A program made the position numbers and the translations under genes. From JBFMAI01 sp040755725 (lineage in GTDB: Bacteria; Planctomycetota; Phycisphaerae; UBA1845; Fen-1342): 64,000 nucleotides of DNA. The DNA is taken from contig JBFMAI010000040.1 in the NCBI GenBank assembly GCA_040755725.1, forward strand, positions 372,001 to 436,000, read 5' to 3'. Under the pieces are notes generated by a model, which saw only the letters and a program-made list of their open reading frames with translations, had not been told where the DNA came from and did not search any database. This document shows, piece after piece, positions 8,307 through 15,782 of this stretch. Each line of letters starts with the position of its first letter. The stretch's first letter is position 1.

Positions 8307-9360
8307 TTTCCGATTCGGCTTCCGTGTGCTGGGCGACTGTCGCCAGCCGCGCCGGCTGGTGGACTGGCAGGCCGCGTTCCGCGGGTATGCGGAGTGCGAC
8401 CCGCGGGCCGAGTGCCAGCGCGAAGCGTACCTGAGCGCATTCACCTTCGGGGGGGACTTCCGAAAATACCTGACCGTGACCGGCTCGACGGCCGGATTCG
8501 CTGGGCCGTGCTGGTCGCCGTTTATCTGGTTCGACGTGGACCACGAAGGCGACCTGCCCGGCGCGCTTGACGATGCCCGCCGCCTGTGCGTGGTGCTTAC
8601 GGACTCGCTCGGCATCGCCGAAAATGACGCGCTCATCTTCCTCAGCGGCGGCAAGGGGTTTCACCTGGGCGTCCCGTCGGCCGTGTGGCAACCGGCGCCC
8701 GGGCGCGACTTCCACCGCATCACCAGAAGGTTTGCCGAAGCCGCGGCCGAGCTTGCCGGGGTGACGATTGATGCGGGCGTGTTCGACAGGACGCGGCTTT
8801 TCAGGGCGCCGAACAGCCGGCACCCGAGAACCGGCCTGCACAAGCGGCGGCTGTCGGCCGATGAACTGATGCACCTGGGCACCGATGCCATTCTCAAGCT
8901 CGCAGTGGAACCCGCGGACTTCGAGCTTCCGGCGCCGACGTATCGAAGCGAGCCGGCGGCGGCGCTGTGGGCCGAAGCGGCCGCGCAAGTACAACGCGAA
9001 ACCGACGCCCGCGCCGGGCGGCTGGTGAGCGGCGACGCGCCGGGCAAGCTCAACCGGGCGACGCTGGACTTCATCCGCGAAGGGGCATCCGTGGGCGACC
9101 GACACCGACGGTGCTACAGCGCGGCGGCGAACCTGGCCGAGCTGGGCGCGCCGTTGCCGTTGTGCGCGGCGCTGCTCACTGACGCGGCGCTTGATTGCGG
9201 GCTGACGCCGACGGACACCCGCCGGGCAATCGAAAACGGCTGGGCATCCGCACAACCGGGCATCCGGGAGGTGTGCGGTGCGCTCAACGCCGAAGTAATC
9301 ACCGTGCGGCCGGTGCCGGCCGACGCTTCGGCGACTGCCGGCAAGGGCAGTGCGCCATGA
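8293..9360 (+). CDS. Archaeo-eukaryotic-type primase (AEP superfamily) of the element
   Basis: The 355-residue protein shows the AEP core: a metal-binding DxD in FIWFDVDHE (D81, D83), the SGGKGFH motif at 118-124 equivalent to the family sGxGxH, and an RTRLFRAPNSRHPRTGLHK block at 167-184 resembling the third conserved motif of AEP primases. A helical C-terminal region (about 240-330) may be the primase C-terminal domain. It would synthesise primers for element replication. It lies directly before a DnaB-like ATPase, a common pairing in phages and plasmids. Confidence 0.78.
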   Translation: MNAADFRFGFRVLGDCRQPRRLVDWQAAFRGYAECDPRAECQREAYLSAFTFGGDFRKYLTVTGSTAGFAGPCWSPFIWFDVDHEGDLPGALDDARRLCVVLTDSLGIAENDALIFLSGGKGFHLGVPSAVWQPAPGRDFHRITRRFAEAAAELAGVTIDAGVFDRTRLFRAPNSRHPRTGLHKRRLSADELMHLGTDAILKLAVEPADFELPAPTYRSEPAAALWAEAAAQVQRETDARAGRLVSGDAPGKLNRATLDFIREGASVGDRHRRCYSAAANLAELGAPLPLCAALLTDAALDCGLTPTDTRRAIENGWASAQPGIREVCGALNAEVITVRPVPADASATAGKGSAP

Positions 9361-10298
9361 ACACGACGGCGAAGTACCAGACCGCGGCCGACCTGTTCGA
9401 TGCGTGGCGCGATGCCCTGTTCACTGGAGCCGCATCGCCACTGTACGCGGTTGGCACTGGTGCACTTGCGACCGTCGAAATCGGGCCCGGGCGCGTGGTG
9501 TTGGTCGGTGGCCTGCCGGGCGGCGGGAAAACCGCGCTGGCGATGCAATGGGTAATCGACGCGCTGCGGGCGGTGCCGACGCTGCGGGCCGTGGTCGCGA
9601 ACGTCGAAATGTCCGCGGCCGTGCTTCTGGATCGCCAGCTTGCCAGATTGTCGGGCGTCCCACTCGACGTAATCGCCAAGCGGAAGCTCGGCGCCGAGCA
9701 CGCCGACCGTATCAACCGCGGGCTTGCGACGCTCGAATCCGTGGCCGAGCGGCTGGCGTTCGTCGCGCCGCCGTTCGACCTGGGCAACATCGCCGCAACG
9801 GCCGACGACTTCGGCGGCGCCTTGCTGACGCTGGACTACCTGCAACGCATCCGACCGCCGGGCGAGCACGCCGACAAGCGCGGATCGGTCGATGCCCTGA
9901 TGGATTACCTGCGCCAATTCGCGGACGCCGGCTGTGCGGTGCTGGCGGTGTCCGCGGTGGCGCGGACGAAAGACAAGCGCGGGCGTTCATCCTACGTGGG
10001 CGACGGGCTGAGCTTGGCGAGCTTCCGTGAAAGCTCAGAACTCGAATACGGGGCCGACACGGCTTACGTGTTGGTGCCGGGCCGCGACGATCCAGAAGCC
10101 GTGACGCTGCGCTGCCTGAAACACCGGCATGGCGAGCCGATGGACGTGAACTTGTGTTTCGAGCGGCACATTCAATCGTTCCGCCCGACCGAACCGGAGC
10201 CGTCAACGCCGGCGGACCGCGGGAAGCTCACGGCGTCCCTGCGGGCGTTGTGGGGCTCGACGCCCGCGGCGGCTGACGATGACGGGGGCGACGAATGA
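9357..10298 (+). CDS. DnaB/RecA-like replicative helicase ATPase
   Basis: The 313-residue protein starts at the ATG overlapping the primase stop. It has a Walker A at 51-60 (GGLPGGGKTA), a hydrophobic strand ending in LLTLDYLQ (156-163) as Walker B, and a later FRESSELEYGADTAYVL segment like the DnaB/KaiC sensor region. The N-terminal primase-binding domain of full DnaB is missing, so this is the RecA-like motor only. It probably unwinds the element's origin together with the adjacent primase. Confidence 0.78.
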   Translation: MNTTAKYQTAADLFDAWRDALFTGAASPLYAVGTGALATVEIGPGRVVLVGGLPGGGKTALAMQWVIDALRAVPTLRAVVANVEMSAAVLLDRQLARLSGVPLDVIAKRKLGAEHADRINRGLATLESVAERLAFVAPPFDLGNIAATADDFGGALLTLDYLQRIRPPGEHADKRGSVDALMDYLRQFADAGCAVLAVSAVARTKDKRGRSSYVGDGLSLASFRESSELEYGADTAYVLVPGRDDPEAVTLRCLKHRHGEPMDVNLCFERHIQSFRPTEPEPSTPADRGKLTASLRALWGSTPAAADDDGGDE

Positions 10299-10813
10299 CC
10301 GACCCGCGCATCATCCCGCCGGGCGAAGTGCTCCCGCCTATGGACCTGGGCGAGCGTCACGCACGCCGCAACGGGCGCGTTCCAACGGATGCTGAGCCGA
10401 AGCCGAAGCGGAAACCCGGCCGGGGCGGCGGCGCTGTGCGGCGGCGGTTCGTGCTGCTCAATGGGTTCGTCGATTGCGAGCTTGCCCGGCTGGGGCCGGT
10501 GGACGTGGCGGTATGGCTGGTGCTCTATCGGCACGGCCAGAGGGACGGGACCGCGACGGCCGCGGTATCTGACTTGGCACGCCGGACGGGATACGCTGAT
10601 CGGGCAGTGCGCCAAGCACTTCGGCGGCTTCGGGACCGCGGGCTTATCGACCGGGTGAAGCGCGGTACGCTGGCCGGCGGACCGAGCGTTTACCGCTTAC
10701 TGATGCCATCCGGGGGGTGCGTCATGACCGGCATCCCGGTGCCGGTGATAAACCGGCACCGCCGTGCCGCTCACTACGGCACCGCCGTGCCGGTATCACA
10801 GTGTACCCCATAA
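10295..10813 (+). CDS. Winged helix-turn-helix protein, candidate replication initiator or regulator
   Basis: The 172-residue protein overlaps the helicase gene by ATGA. Residues about 50-130 are a clear winged helix (VDVAVWLVLYRHGQ, then LARRTGYADRAVRQALRRL and GLIDRV), like the N-terminal domain of phage replication proteins that bind origin repeats. The last 35 codons lie inside a dense cluster of palindromes and direct repeats, so the C-terminus is probably shaped by a DNA site rather than by protein function. Confidence 0.68.
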   Translation: MTDPRIIPPGEVLPPMDLGERHARRNGRVPTDAEPKPKRKPGRGGGAVRRRFVLLNGFVDCELARLGPVDVAVWLVLYRHGQRDGTATAAVSDLARRTGYADRAVRQALRRLRDRGLIDRVKRGTLAGGPSVYRLLMPSGGCVMTGIPVPVINRHRRAAHYGTAVPVSQCTP

Positions 10814-10861
10814 AGGGGTACACACACACGCGGGTATACCCTGTGAGGGTACCCGCGTGTG
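10738..10861 (+). repeat. Palindrome and direct-repeat cluster, candidate replication origin
   Basis: Four features lie within 124 bp: GGTGCCGGT/ACCGGCACC with a 5-base loop at 10738-10760; two direct copies of GGCACCGCCGTGCCG at 10755 and 10778 (23 bp apart); GTGTACCCC/GGGGTACAC with loop ATAAA at 10801-10823; and CACACGCGGG/CCCGCGTGTG at 10825-10861 with a further inner stem. The cluster covers the 3' end of the winged-helix gene and ends 11 bp before the repressor promoter. An origin is inferred; stacked terminators are the alternative. Confidence 0.6.
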
Positions 10862-10871
10862 AGAATCCGGC

Positions 10872-10900
10872 TTGACGGAACCCCGGCCAGCGGGTAAGAA
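10872..10900 (+). promoter_or_regulatory. Sigma70-type promoter of the CI-like repressor
   Basis: TTGACG at 10872-10877 and TAAGAA at 10895-10900 are separated by 17 bp. Transcription would begin near 10907, at or one base before the ATG at 10908, so the mRNA would be leaderless. The 10872 TTG was not used as a start because it is the -35 box. Confidence 0.65.
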
Positions 10901-10907
10901 TGCTTAC

Positions 10908-11123
10908 ATGAACAAGCGGGTTGGTACGATGACCGAACTTTTGCGGGCTGCCCTGGCCGAAACGACGGAATCTCTGAACGCGATTCAACGGGCGACGGGC
11001 ATCAAGCGTCAATCGCTGGCGACTTTCCTTCGTGGCGAATCGACGTTGCGGCTCGGCGCGGCCGACAAGCTCGCCGCGTACTTCGGGATTGAGTGCCGGC
11101 GTGTGCGCCGGCGGGAAGGGTGA
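10908..11123 (+). CDS. Cro/CI-type helix-turn-helix repressor
   Basis: The protein has 71 residues from this ATG; ATG 10929 is a shorter option. It is essentially one HTH_3-like domain: LNAIQRATGIKRQSLATFL holds the helix-turn-helix, and GAADKLAAYFGIEC gives the last helices. Such small proteins keep phages or integrative elements quiescent. The gene is immediately upstream of the integrase (3 bp gap) and downstream of the palindrome cluster, so it could control both. The promoter geometry predicts leaderless translation, as known for lambda cI. Confidence 0.75.
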   Translation: MNKRVGTMTELLRAALAETTESLNAIQRATGIKRQSLATFLRGESTLRLGAADKLAAYFGIECRRVRRREG

Positions 11124-11126
11124 ATC

Positions 11127-13013
11127 ATGGGCGTCGTGTTCCGCGAAACCTACACGAAGTCGCTGCCGTCGGACGCGGAAGTGTTCACGCGCAAGGGCGA
11201 ACGCTTCGCCCACTGGACCGACCGCCGGGGCCGCAAGCGCACCGCGAAGGTGACGACGCCGGCCGACGGCAAGTACGCCGGCACCGACCGCGTACTTGTC
11301 GAAGCGCGGACGTTCACGGCCAAGTTCCGCGACGGCACCGGACGGGTGCGCAAGGTGGCGACCGGCTGCCGAAGCGCAGACGCGGCTTTGATCGTGCTCG
11401 CCGAGCTTGAGAAACGCGCCGACCGGGTGCGTTGTGGGGCGCTGACGGCCGCGGAAGACGCGGCGCTCGACCACCGGACTACCGCGCTTGCGACGCACGT
11501 TGACGCCTACCTTGAGCACCTGGGCACGAAACGCGGCAAGGGCGGGAAGCCGCTTGTTTCGCCGCGGCATGTTGCCAACGTGCGGCACTGTCTGAACCGG
11601 GCGATTGCCGGCTGCGGTTTCGCCTACCTGCGCGACCTGAACCGCGACGCGGTGGAACGCTGGGCGGCGAAAGCGGAAGCGGCTGGCATGGGCGCCCGAA
11701 TGATCAATGCGCACTTGGCGGCACTGACGGCGTTCGGAACGTGGTGCATCGACGCGCGACGGCTGGCGGCGAACCCCTTCGCCCGGTTGCGAAAACGCGA
11801 TGAGCAAGCCGACCGGCGGCACGAACGGCGGGCCATGACGGAAGATGAGCTGCGCCGGTTGCTCACGGCGGCACGCCTGCGCCCACTCGCCGAGTACGGC
11901 CGGCCGACGGTGAAGCTCGCCGACGCCGGAAAGCGTGAGAACAAGCGCAGCCGACGGACCTGGAACCGAGCACCGCTGACGTGGGACACGCTTCATAGAG
12001 CCGCAGCACACGCCCGCGAAGTGCTTGCCCACCGGCCCGACTTCATCGCCGAGCTTGAACGTCGCGGGCGAGAACGGGCGTTGATCTACAAGGCGCTAGT
12101 GCTGACGGGACTTCGGAAGGGCGAACTTGCTTCACTGACGATCGGCCAGCTTGAGCTTGACGGCCACGTGGCGTATGCCGTGCTCAACGCCGCCGATGAG
12201 AAGGCCGGCCGGGGGGCCGAGATTCCGCTTCGCTCCGACCTGGTGGCCGACCTGCGCGGCTGGCTCGGGGAGCGGCTCGACGCGGCACGGGCCGCGGCGA
12301 AAGCGAAGGGGCTGCCGCTGCCGGCCCGGCTGCCGGACGATGCGCCGTTGTTCAACGTGCCGGCTGACCTTGTGCGGGCGTTCGACCGCGACCTGCGCGT
12401 TGCCGGCATCCCGAAGCGCGATGACCGCGGGCGGGTGCTCGACATTCACGCCCTGCGGCACACGTTCGGAACGCACCTGAGCAAGGGCGGCGTGGCGCCG
12501 CGGGTCGCGCAAGCGGCGATGCGGCACAGTACGCTTGAACTCACGATGAACACCTACACTGACCCGCGGCTGCTCGACGTGGCCGGCGCGCTCGACGCGC
12601 TGCCGGAGCTGCCACCGATCGACCGACCGGATACTGAACTTGCCAGAGTGCCGGCGACGGGCACAACCGGCGAAGCTGACAGCCGCGGGTTGCCGAAACC
12701 GGTTTTGTCCGAAGAAAACGCGGCCCGGCCCGGCGATTTCTTGTACCGGAAAGCCCCCGCCGAAGCGGGAAATCGGGGCGTTGCGCCTGGAGATTGCGGC
12801 ATTTGCGCGCCGCGAAATCTTGTACCAATGCTTGTACCAACTTTCGGCAAAACGTGTACGAACGGGTCGCAAGCTGGCACAAGCGGCGATGATCGGCTTT
12901 CGGGCGGGACTGCTGTAAGTGCCATGATGGACGCGGATTGCGGCACTATGTCGCATCATGTCGAACAGCGGGCGACCGGGCTCGAACCGGCAACGTTCAG
13001 CTTGGAAGGCTGA
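11127..13013 (+). CDS. Tyrosine site-specific integrase of the element
   Basis: The 628-residue protein has GGAAGGG upstream of the ATG. Residues about 115-225 form a SAM-like core-binding domain; the catalytic domain has R330 (GLRKGE), a candidate Lys in DEKAGRG, H441-x2-R444 (HALRHTF), H467 (MRHST) and nucleophile Y477 (MNTYTD), so the active site is complete. About 140 residues follow the tyrosine, a long disordered tail. The last 15 codons are the attachment core read as QRATGLEPATFSLEG, and the stop TGA is host tRNA sequence at 13011-13013. In the excised circle the frame would continue into 2730-3284. It catalyses integration and, with an excisionase, excision at tRNA-Gly. Confidence 0.92.
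   Translation: MGVVFRETYTKSLPSDAEVFTRKGERFAHWTDRRGRKRTAKVTTPADGKYAGTDRVLVEARTFTAKFRDGTGRVRKVATGCRSADAALIVLAELEKRADRVRCGALTAAEDAALDHRTTALATHVDAYLEHLGTKRGKGGKPLVSPRHVANVRHCLNRAIAGCGFAYLRDLNRDAVERWAAKAEAAGMGARMINAHLAALTAFGTWCIDARRLAANPFARLRKRDEQADRRHERRAMTEDELRRLLTAARLRPLAEYGRPTVKLADAGKRENKRSRRTWNRAPLTWDTLHRAAAHAREVLAHRPDFIAELERRGRERALIYKALVLTGLRKGELASLTIGQLELDGHVAYAVLNAADEKAGRGAEIPLRSDLVADLRGWLGERLDAARAAAKAKGLPLPARLPDDAPLFNVPADLVRAFDRDLRVAGIPKRDDRGRVLDIHALRHTFGTHLSKGGVAPRVAQAAMRHSTLELTMNTYTDPRLLDVAGALDALPELPPIDRPDTELARVPATGTTGEADSRGLPKPVLSEENAARPGDFLYRKAPAEAGNRGVAPGDCGICAPRNLVPMLVPTFGKTCTNGSQAGTSGDDRLSGGTAVSAMMDADCGTMSHHVEQRATGLEPATFSLEG
12816..12839 (+). repeat. Two tandem 12 bp units, candidate integrase arm-type sites (right)
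   Basis: AATCTTGTACCA and ATGCTTGTACCA lie 126 bp inside the right core, within the 3' part of the integrase gene. They match the left units at 2785-2808 in sequence, period and orientation. Confidence 0.58.
12965..13010 (+). repeat. attR core, right 46 bp direct repeat
   Basis: Identical to 2684-2729. This copy is continuous with the 5' part of the tRNA-Gly gene on the minus strand, so integration left the host tRNA intact. It covers tRNA nucleotides 30-73 plus two bases. Confidence 0.93.
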
Positions 13014-13039
13014 TGCTCTACCAATTGAGCTACGCCCGC
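12967..13039 (-). tRNA. tRNA-Gly (anticodon UCC)
   Basis: The 73-nucleotide cloverleaf on the minus strand has a perfect acceptor stem (GCGGGCG with CGCCCGC), D-arm GCTC/GAGC, anticodon stem TCAGC/GCTGA with loop CTTCCAA and anticodon TCC at 13006-13004, and a T-arm with TTCGAGC. The discriminator base is U, as expected for glycine. CCA is not encoded. The element is inserted immediately downstream of its 3' end. Confidence 0.95.
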
Positions 13040-13381
13040 GCGCAAACATAAAGGTCCGTGGGTATTCAACTTACACACCGTCCACCGCGGCTCGGGCAGC
13101 GGCCTACGCCACGCCTCCCCCCCGTCGAGCAGACCACGCGCGATTCTAACACCCAACCGGACATTTGGAAGCCCCTTGCACTTCCGCGGCGCTGCGGTGG
13201 CGCGGCCCAAGGCATCCGGGATGAGGGGCTCACAACGTGCCCCGGGCGAACGAACGTTCTCCGCTGTCGCCGGGAGCGTCGAGCGATTCGGGAACGCCGA
13301 CAGTCAGCGCAGGCGGGCGGACCCTCGCGGCGCCCGTGCTCCGGATCGCAGCGGGCCCTTGGGAGGGGTATAAGACCGGCC
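13040..13381. other. Intergenic region between tRNA-Gly and the transporter remnant
   Basis: I see no gene in these 342 bases. Both neighbours point away from the region, so it must hold the tRNA promoter (minus strand) and the old transporter promoter (plus strand). A TAGAAT hexamer on the minus strand near 13145 is a possible -10 box, with no convincing -35 partner. Confidence 0.4.
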
Positions 13382-14287
13382 ATGAACGCTGTCCCCGGTG
13401 GTGCCGGTTCACGCCGCTGGCTGGCCGTGTCGATGCTCCTGGCCTGTGCGGCCCTGTGGAGCCTCAACGGCCCGCTGATCAAGCTACTCGACCGCGTCGA
13501 AACACCCGCCGTCACCATCGCCTGCTACCGCTCACTGATCGGCGGGCTGGTGTTTCTGCCGTTTGCCCTGCCCCGGTTCCGCACGCTCCAGCGCGTGGCC
13601 CCCGCCTGGCCGATCGCGTCGGCCCTGACCTTTACTATCATGACGGCGTCGTTCGTCATTGCCACGACGAAGACGGCGGCGGCGAACGCGATCATTCTCC
13701 AGTACACGTCGCCGATTTGGGTGTTTCTGCTGTCGCCGCTGCTGTTGAACGAGCGGCCGGGGCGTGCTGAGGGACTGGTGCTGCTCGTGGCGATGGCGGG
13801 CGTCGGCGTCATCTTCGCCGGCAACCCGCACACGGATCTGTCGGGGCTACTGGTGGCCCTGGTCAGCGGGTGGGGTTACGGCACGCTGACCGTCCTGCTG
13901 CGTGGGTTACGGCCGGTTCACCCCACCGTCGTGGCGGCGATCAACGCCCTCGGGTCGGGGCTGCTGTTGCTGCCGGCGGTCGCGGTATGGGGCACGTTCG
14001 CGCTGACGGGCCCGCAATGGGGGCTGATCCTGTTGTTGGCCCTCGTGCAGTTCACAACGCCGTATGTGCTCTTCTCGTGGGCCCTCTAGCACATCGAGGC
14101 GCACCGCGCCGCACTGATCCTCCTGCTGGAACCGATCCTCAACCCCATCTGGACCTGCCTGCTCGTGGGCGAAGTCCCGCCGACGGCCACGCTGCTCGGC
14201 GGCCCGCTCATCCTGCTAGGCGTGGCCGGCTGGCTCGTGGTCACCTGGCGACGGGACCGGAGCCTGAATGCGACCGTGGCCCCGTAG
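13382..14287 (+). pseudogene. EamA/DMT-family permease, interrupted by one nonsense codon
   Basis: From ATG 13382 the frame encodes about ten hydrophobic segments of the drug/metabolite transporter fold (two EamA repeats: GPLIKLLDRVETPAVTIACY, later NAIILQYTSPIW). At codon 236 a TAG (14087-14089) interrupts the second repeat; the same frame continues to a TAG at 14285-14287 and still reads as the conserved end of the family (HIEAHRAALILLLEPILNP). Relatives have Gln or a similar residue at that place, so CAG to TAG is the simplest lesion. A sequencing error at one base cannot be excluded. The product would be a membrane exporter. Confidence 0.8.
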
Positions 14288-14340
14288 CAACCCGTTGAAA
14301 CACGGGCGGATGTACTTATATCAGTAGCGCTTGTATCAGT

Positions 14341-14410
14341 AGCGCCGGACCTCCGAGTCCGGCGCTTTCGCGGCGCCAGTGTGATTGCGCTGGACTCGGA
14401 GGCCCAGCGC
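14341..14410. repeat. Paired hairpins downstream of the transporter remnant
   Basis: AGCGCCGGAC/GTCCGGCGCT with a 6-base loop (14341-14366) is followed by GCGCTGG/CCAGCGC (14388-14410). Just upstream TATCAGTAGCGC is repeated 15 bp apart. A similar GCGCTGGACTCCGAGGTCCA hairpin occurs near 52233, so this is probably a dispersed palindrome that also serves as a terminator. Confidence 0.55.
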
Positions 14411-14513
14411 CGCCGTTTCTCAACGAGATGGTGGCCGACAAGCAATTGCTGGCGCGAGCGCGACGGGCGTCAGGACGCTGAGCGCTGAATGACCGCGCGC
14501 GAACCTGCGGCGC

Positions 14514-14640
14514 GGGAGGGCGAGGCTCCTGCCGAGCCGNNNNNNNNNNCCGCGGTGCGTGCCTGCCCCCCGGGCCCCCGGGGGGCGGGGGCGGGCGGGG
14601 CCCGCCCCGCCCCGCGGCTCGCCAGGAAACTCGCCCTCCC
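14514..14640. repeat. Dispersed palindrome, family A copy 1 (contains the assembly gap)
   Basis: GGGAGGGCGAGGCTCCTG opens the unit and GCTCGCCAGGAAACTCGCCC closes it, forming a long imperfect inverted repeat. Ten N bases and an extreme G/C run fill the centre. It belongs with the copies near 25367, 34526, 36841 and 52306. Between this copy and the gene at 14920 I see no other gene; a TTGACA at 14813 has a TAATCT only 14 bp downstream, too close for a good promoter. Confidence 0.65.
14540..14549. other. Assembly gap (10 N)
   Basis: Ten undetermined bases lie in the middle of a GC-rich palindrome, a place where sequencing or assembly commonly fails. The true length of the gap is unknown. Confidence 0.99.
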
Positions 14641-14919
14641 CACGGGCGCGGCCGAATCGCGCACGGCGACATAGCGAGCGCGGCTGGCCAGTGTGCTCGC
14701 CGGACGGGCTTCCGTTCGCCCAGCGCGACGGTTCTCCCAGGTGCGCATGGGCGTGCCCTCCGGCTTGTAGTTATCGGACGTTATCGTGTACCACGTCGAC
14801 TGCGTATTTCGCTTGACAAGCTTAGGGGGGCGTAATCTCCCGCGCGGGTGATGACCGCGCTGCGGGCACACTCGCCCCCGGGGCGCGGCTGGAATGGGAG
14901 GGCGAGTGGGGAGATTCCC

Positions 14920-15768
14920 ATGTGGCGCGAAGTGAGGAACGGGAAGAGCTCGCGCTGTGGGTGCATGCGATTCGGGGGTGTATTGGGTGTGGCCGCGGCG
15001 GTTGTCGCCGTCGGCGTAGTGGCCTGGGTAGCGTACGCCGACGGCGGTTCGTGCGGCAGCGAACTACCGATCCTGGTAAACTTGGACGAGACGGCCACTC
15101 CGCCGGCACCTGATCCGGACCCGACGGACAGCGTCGTAGTCACTGACGACCCGCAGGAATTCCAAGATCTCGTCGCTCTGCACGCAAGCCTGAATGACCT
15201 GGGCGGTGTGGCCGTGATCAGTTCATCGCCGTCGGTCTATCCACTGCCAGCAGACATTCAGGTGTGGGCGACGATCTACAGCCAGGAAACACTGGACTTC
15301 TGGAACCAGACCGCCTACACGCCGGCGTTCCTCCAAGGTGTAGTGGTTCCGGAGGTTCCCGGGATTGAGGACGCCGCCTTCGATCTCGACGTCATTGCCC
15401 CGGACGCCGATGCGATCCTCCAACACCCGAAGCTCCGCGTCCGGTGCAGCGACGGCGCTGCGGCGGTCGTGTTCATGGTGCCAACGGGGATCGCCAGTGC
15501 GAACTCCTGCATAGAGGACGGCTGCAACGCGGGGCCGTGGTGGCGAAGGAAGATACCATTCACTGAAGTCAGGGTGTGTTGCGGCGTACAGCGGGCAATC
15601 TGCCACGTGGTTCGAAGGCTCCTGCCATCACCCCTTGGGCAGATTGGCTGTGGGGACTGTGACCAGTGCTACCACGACTGCCAGGAATGTCGCGTAAGCA
15701 ACCCTTGTCATTCCTGTGACCGGTGTGGGGGCTCACTGATTCTCTGCAATTGGTTCGGGCAGTGCTGA
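14920..15768 (+). CDS. Exported cysteine-rich hypothetical protein
   Basis: The ATG at 14920 is preferred over 14848 because a purine-rich GGGAGGGCGAGTGGGGAGA precedes it and the protein then begins with a short basic region and a membrane or signal segment (GVLGVAAAVVAVGVVAWVA). The protein has 282 residues. The middle is an acidic, beta-rich region; the last 90 residues hold many cysteines in pairs (CCGVQRAIC, CGDCDQCYHDCQEC, CDRCGG), suggesting disulphides or metal binding outside the cell. I recognise no family. The next gene, a lipoprotein, follows after 14 bp and may be co-transcribed. Confidence 0.65.
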   Translation: MWREVRNGKSSRCGCMRFGGVLGVAAAVVAVGVVAWVAYADGGSCGSELPILVNLDETATPPAPDPDPTDSVVVTDDPQEFQDLVALHASLNDLGGVAVISSSPSVYPLPADIQVWATIYSQETLDFWNQTAYTPAFLQGVVVPEVPGIEDAAFDLDVIAPDADAILQHPKLRVRCSDGAAAVVFMVPTGIASANSCIEDGCNAGPWWRRKIPFTEVRVCCGVQRAICHVVRRLLPSPLGQIGCGDCDQCYHDCQECRVSNPCHSCDRCGGSLILCNWFGQC

Positions 15769-15782
15769 CACCGGAGGAACAT

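Larger units (their letters stand above)
2684..13010 (+). mobile_element. Integrative element in tRNA-Gly, satellite- or plasmid-like, with packaging ATPase and replication module
   Basis: The 10.3 kb segment is bounded by perfect 46 bp direct repeats, and the right copy is the 3' part of an intact tRNA-Gly gene. All genes read on the plus strand and many overlap by ATGA. In order: orphan reading frame, terminase large subunit-like, zinc ribbon, unknown, AlpA-like HTH, winged helix, DUF669-like, small helical protein, AEP primase, DnaB-like ATPase, winged-helix protein, CI-like repressor, tyrosine integrase. No capsid, portal, protease or tail gene was recognised. This fits a phage satellite or an integrated phage-plasmid; a decayed prophage is the main alternative, although all frames are intact. 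Confidence 0.85.

Noticed and set aside
10738..10861. CRISPR or attC-like array
   Set aside because: Repeats are few, differ from one another and have no regular spacers.
10722..12032. 436-codon minus-strand frame opposite the repressor and integrase
   Set aside because: Shadow frame caused by high GC; the integrase catalytic residues are on the plus strand.
14813..14838. TTGACA...TAATCT promoter before the Cys-rich gene
   Set aside because: The spacer is only 14 bp.
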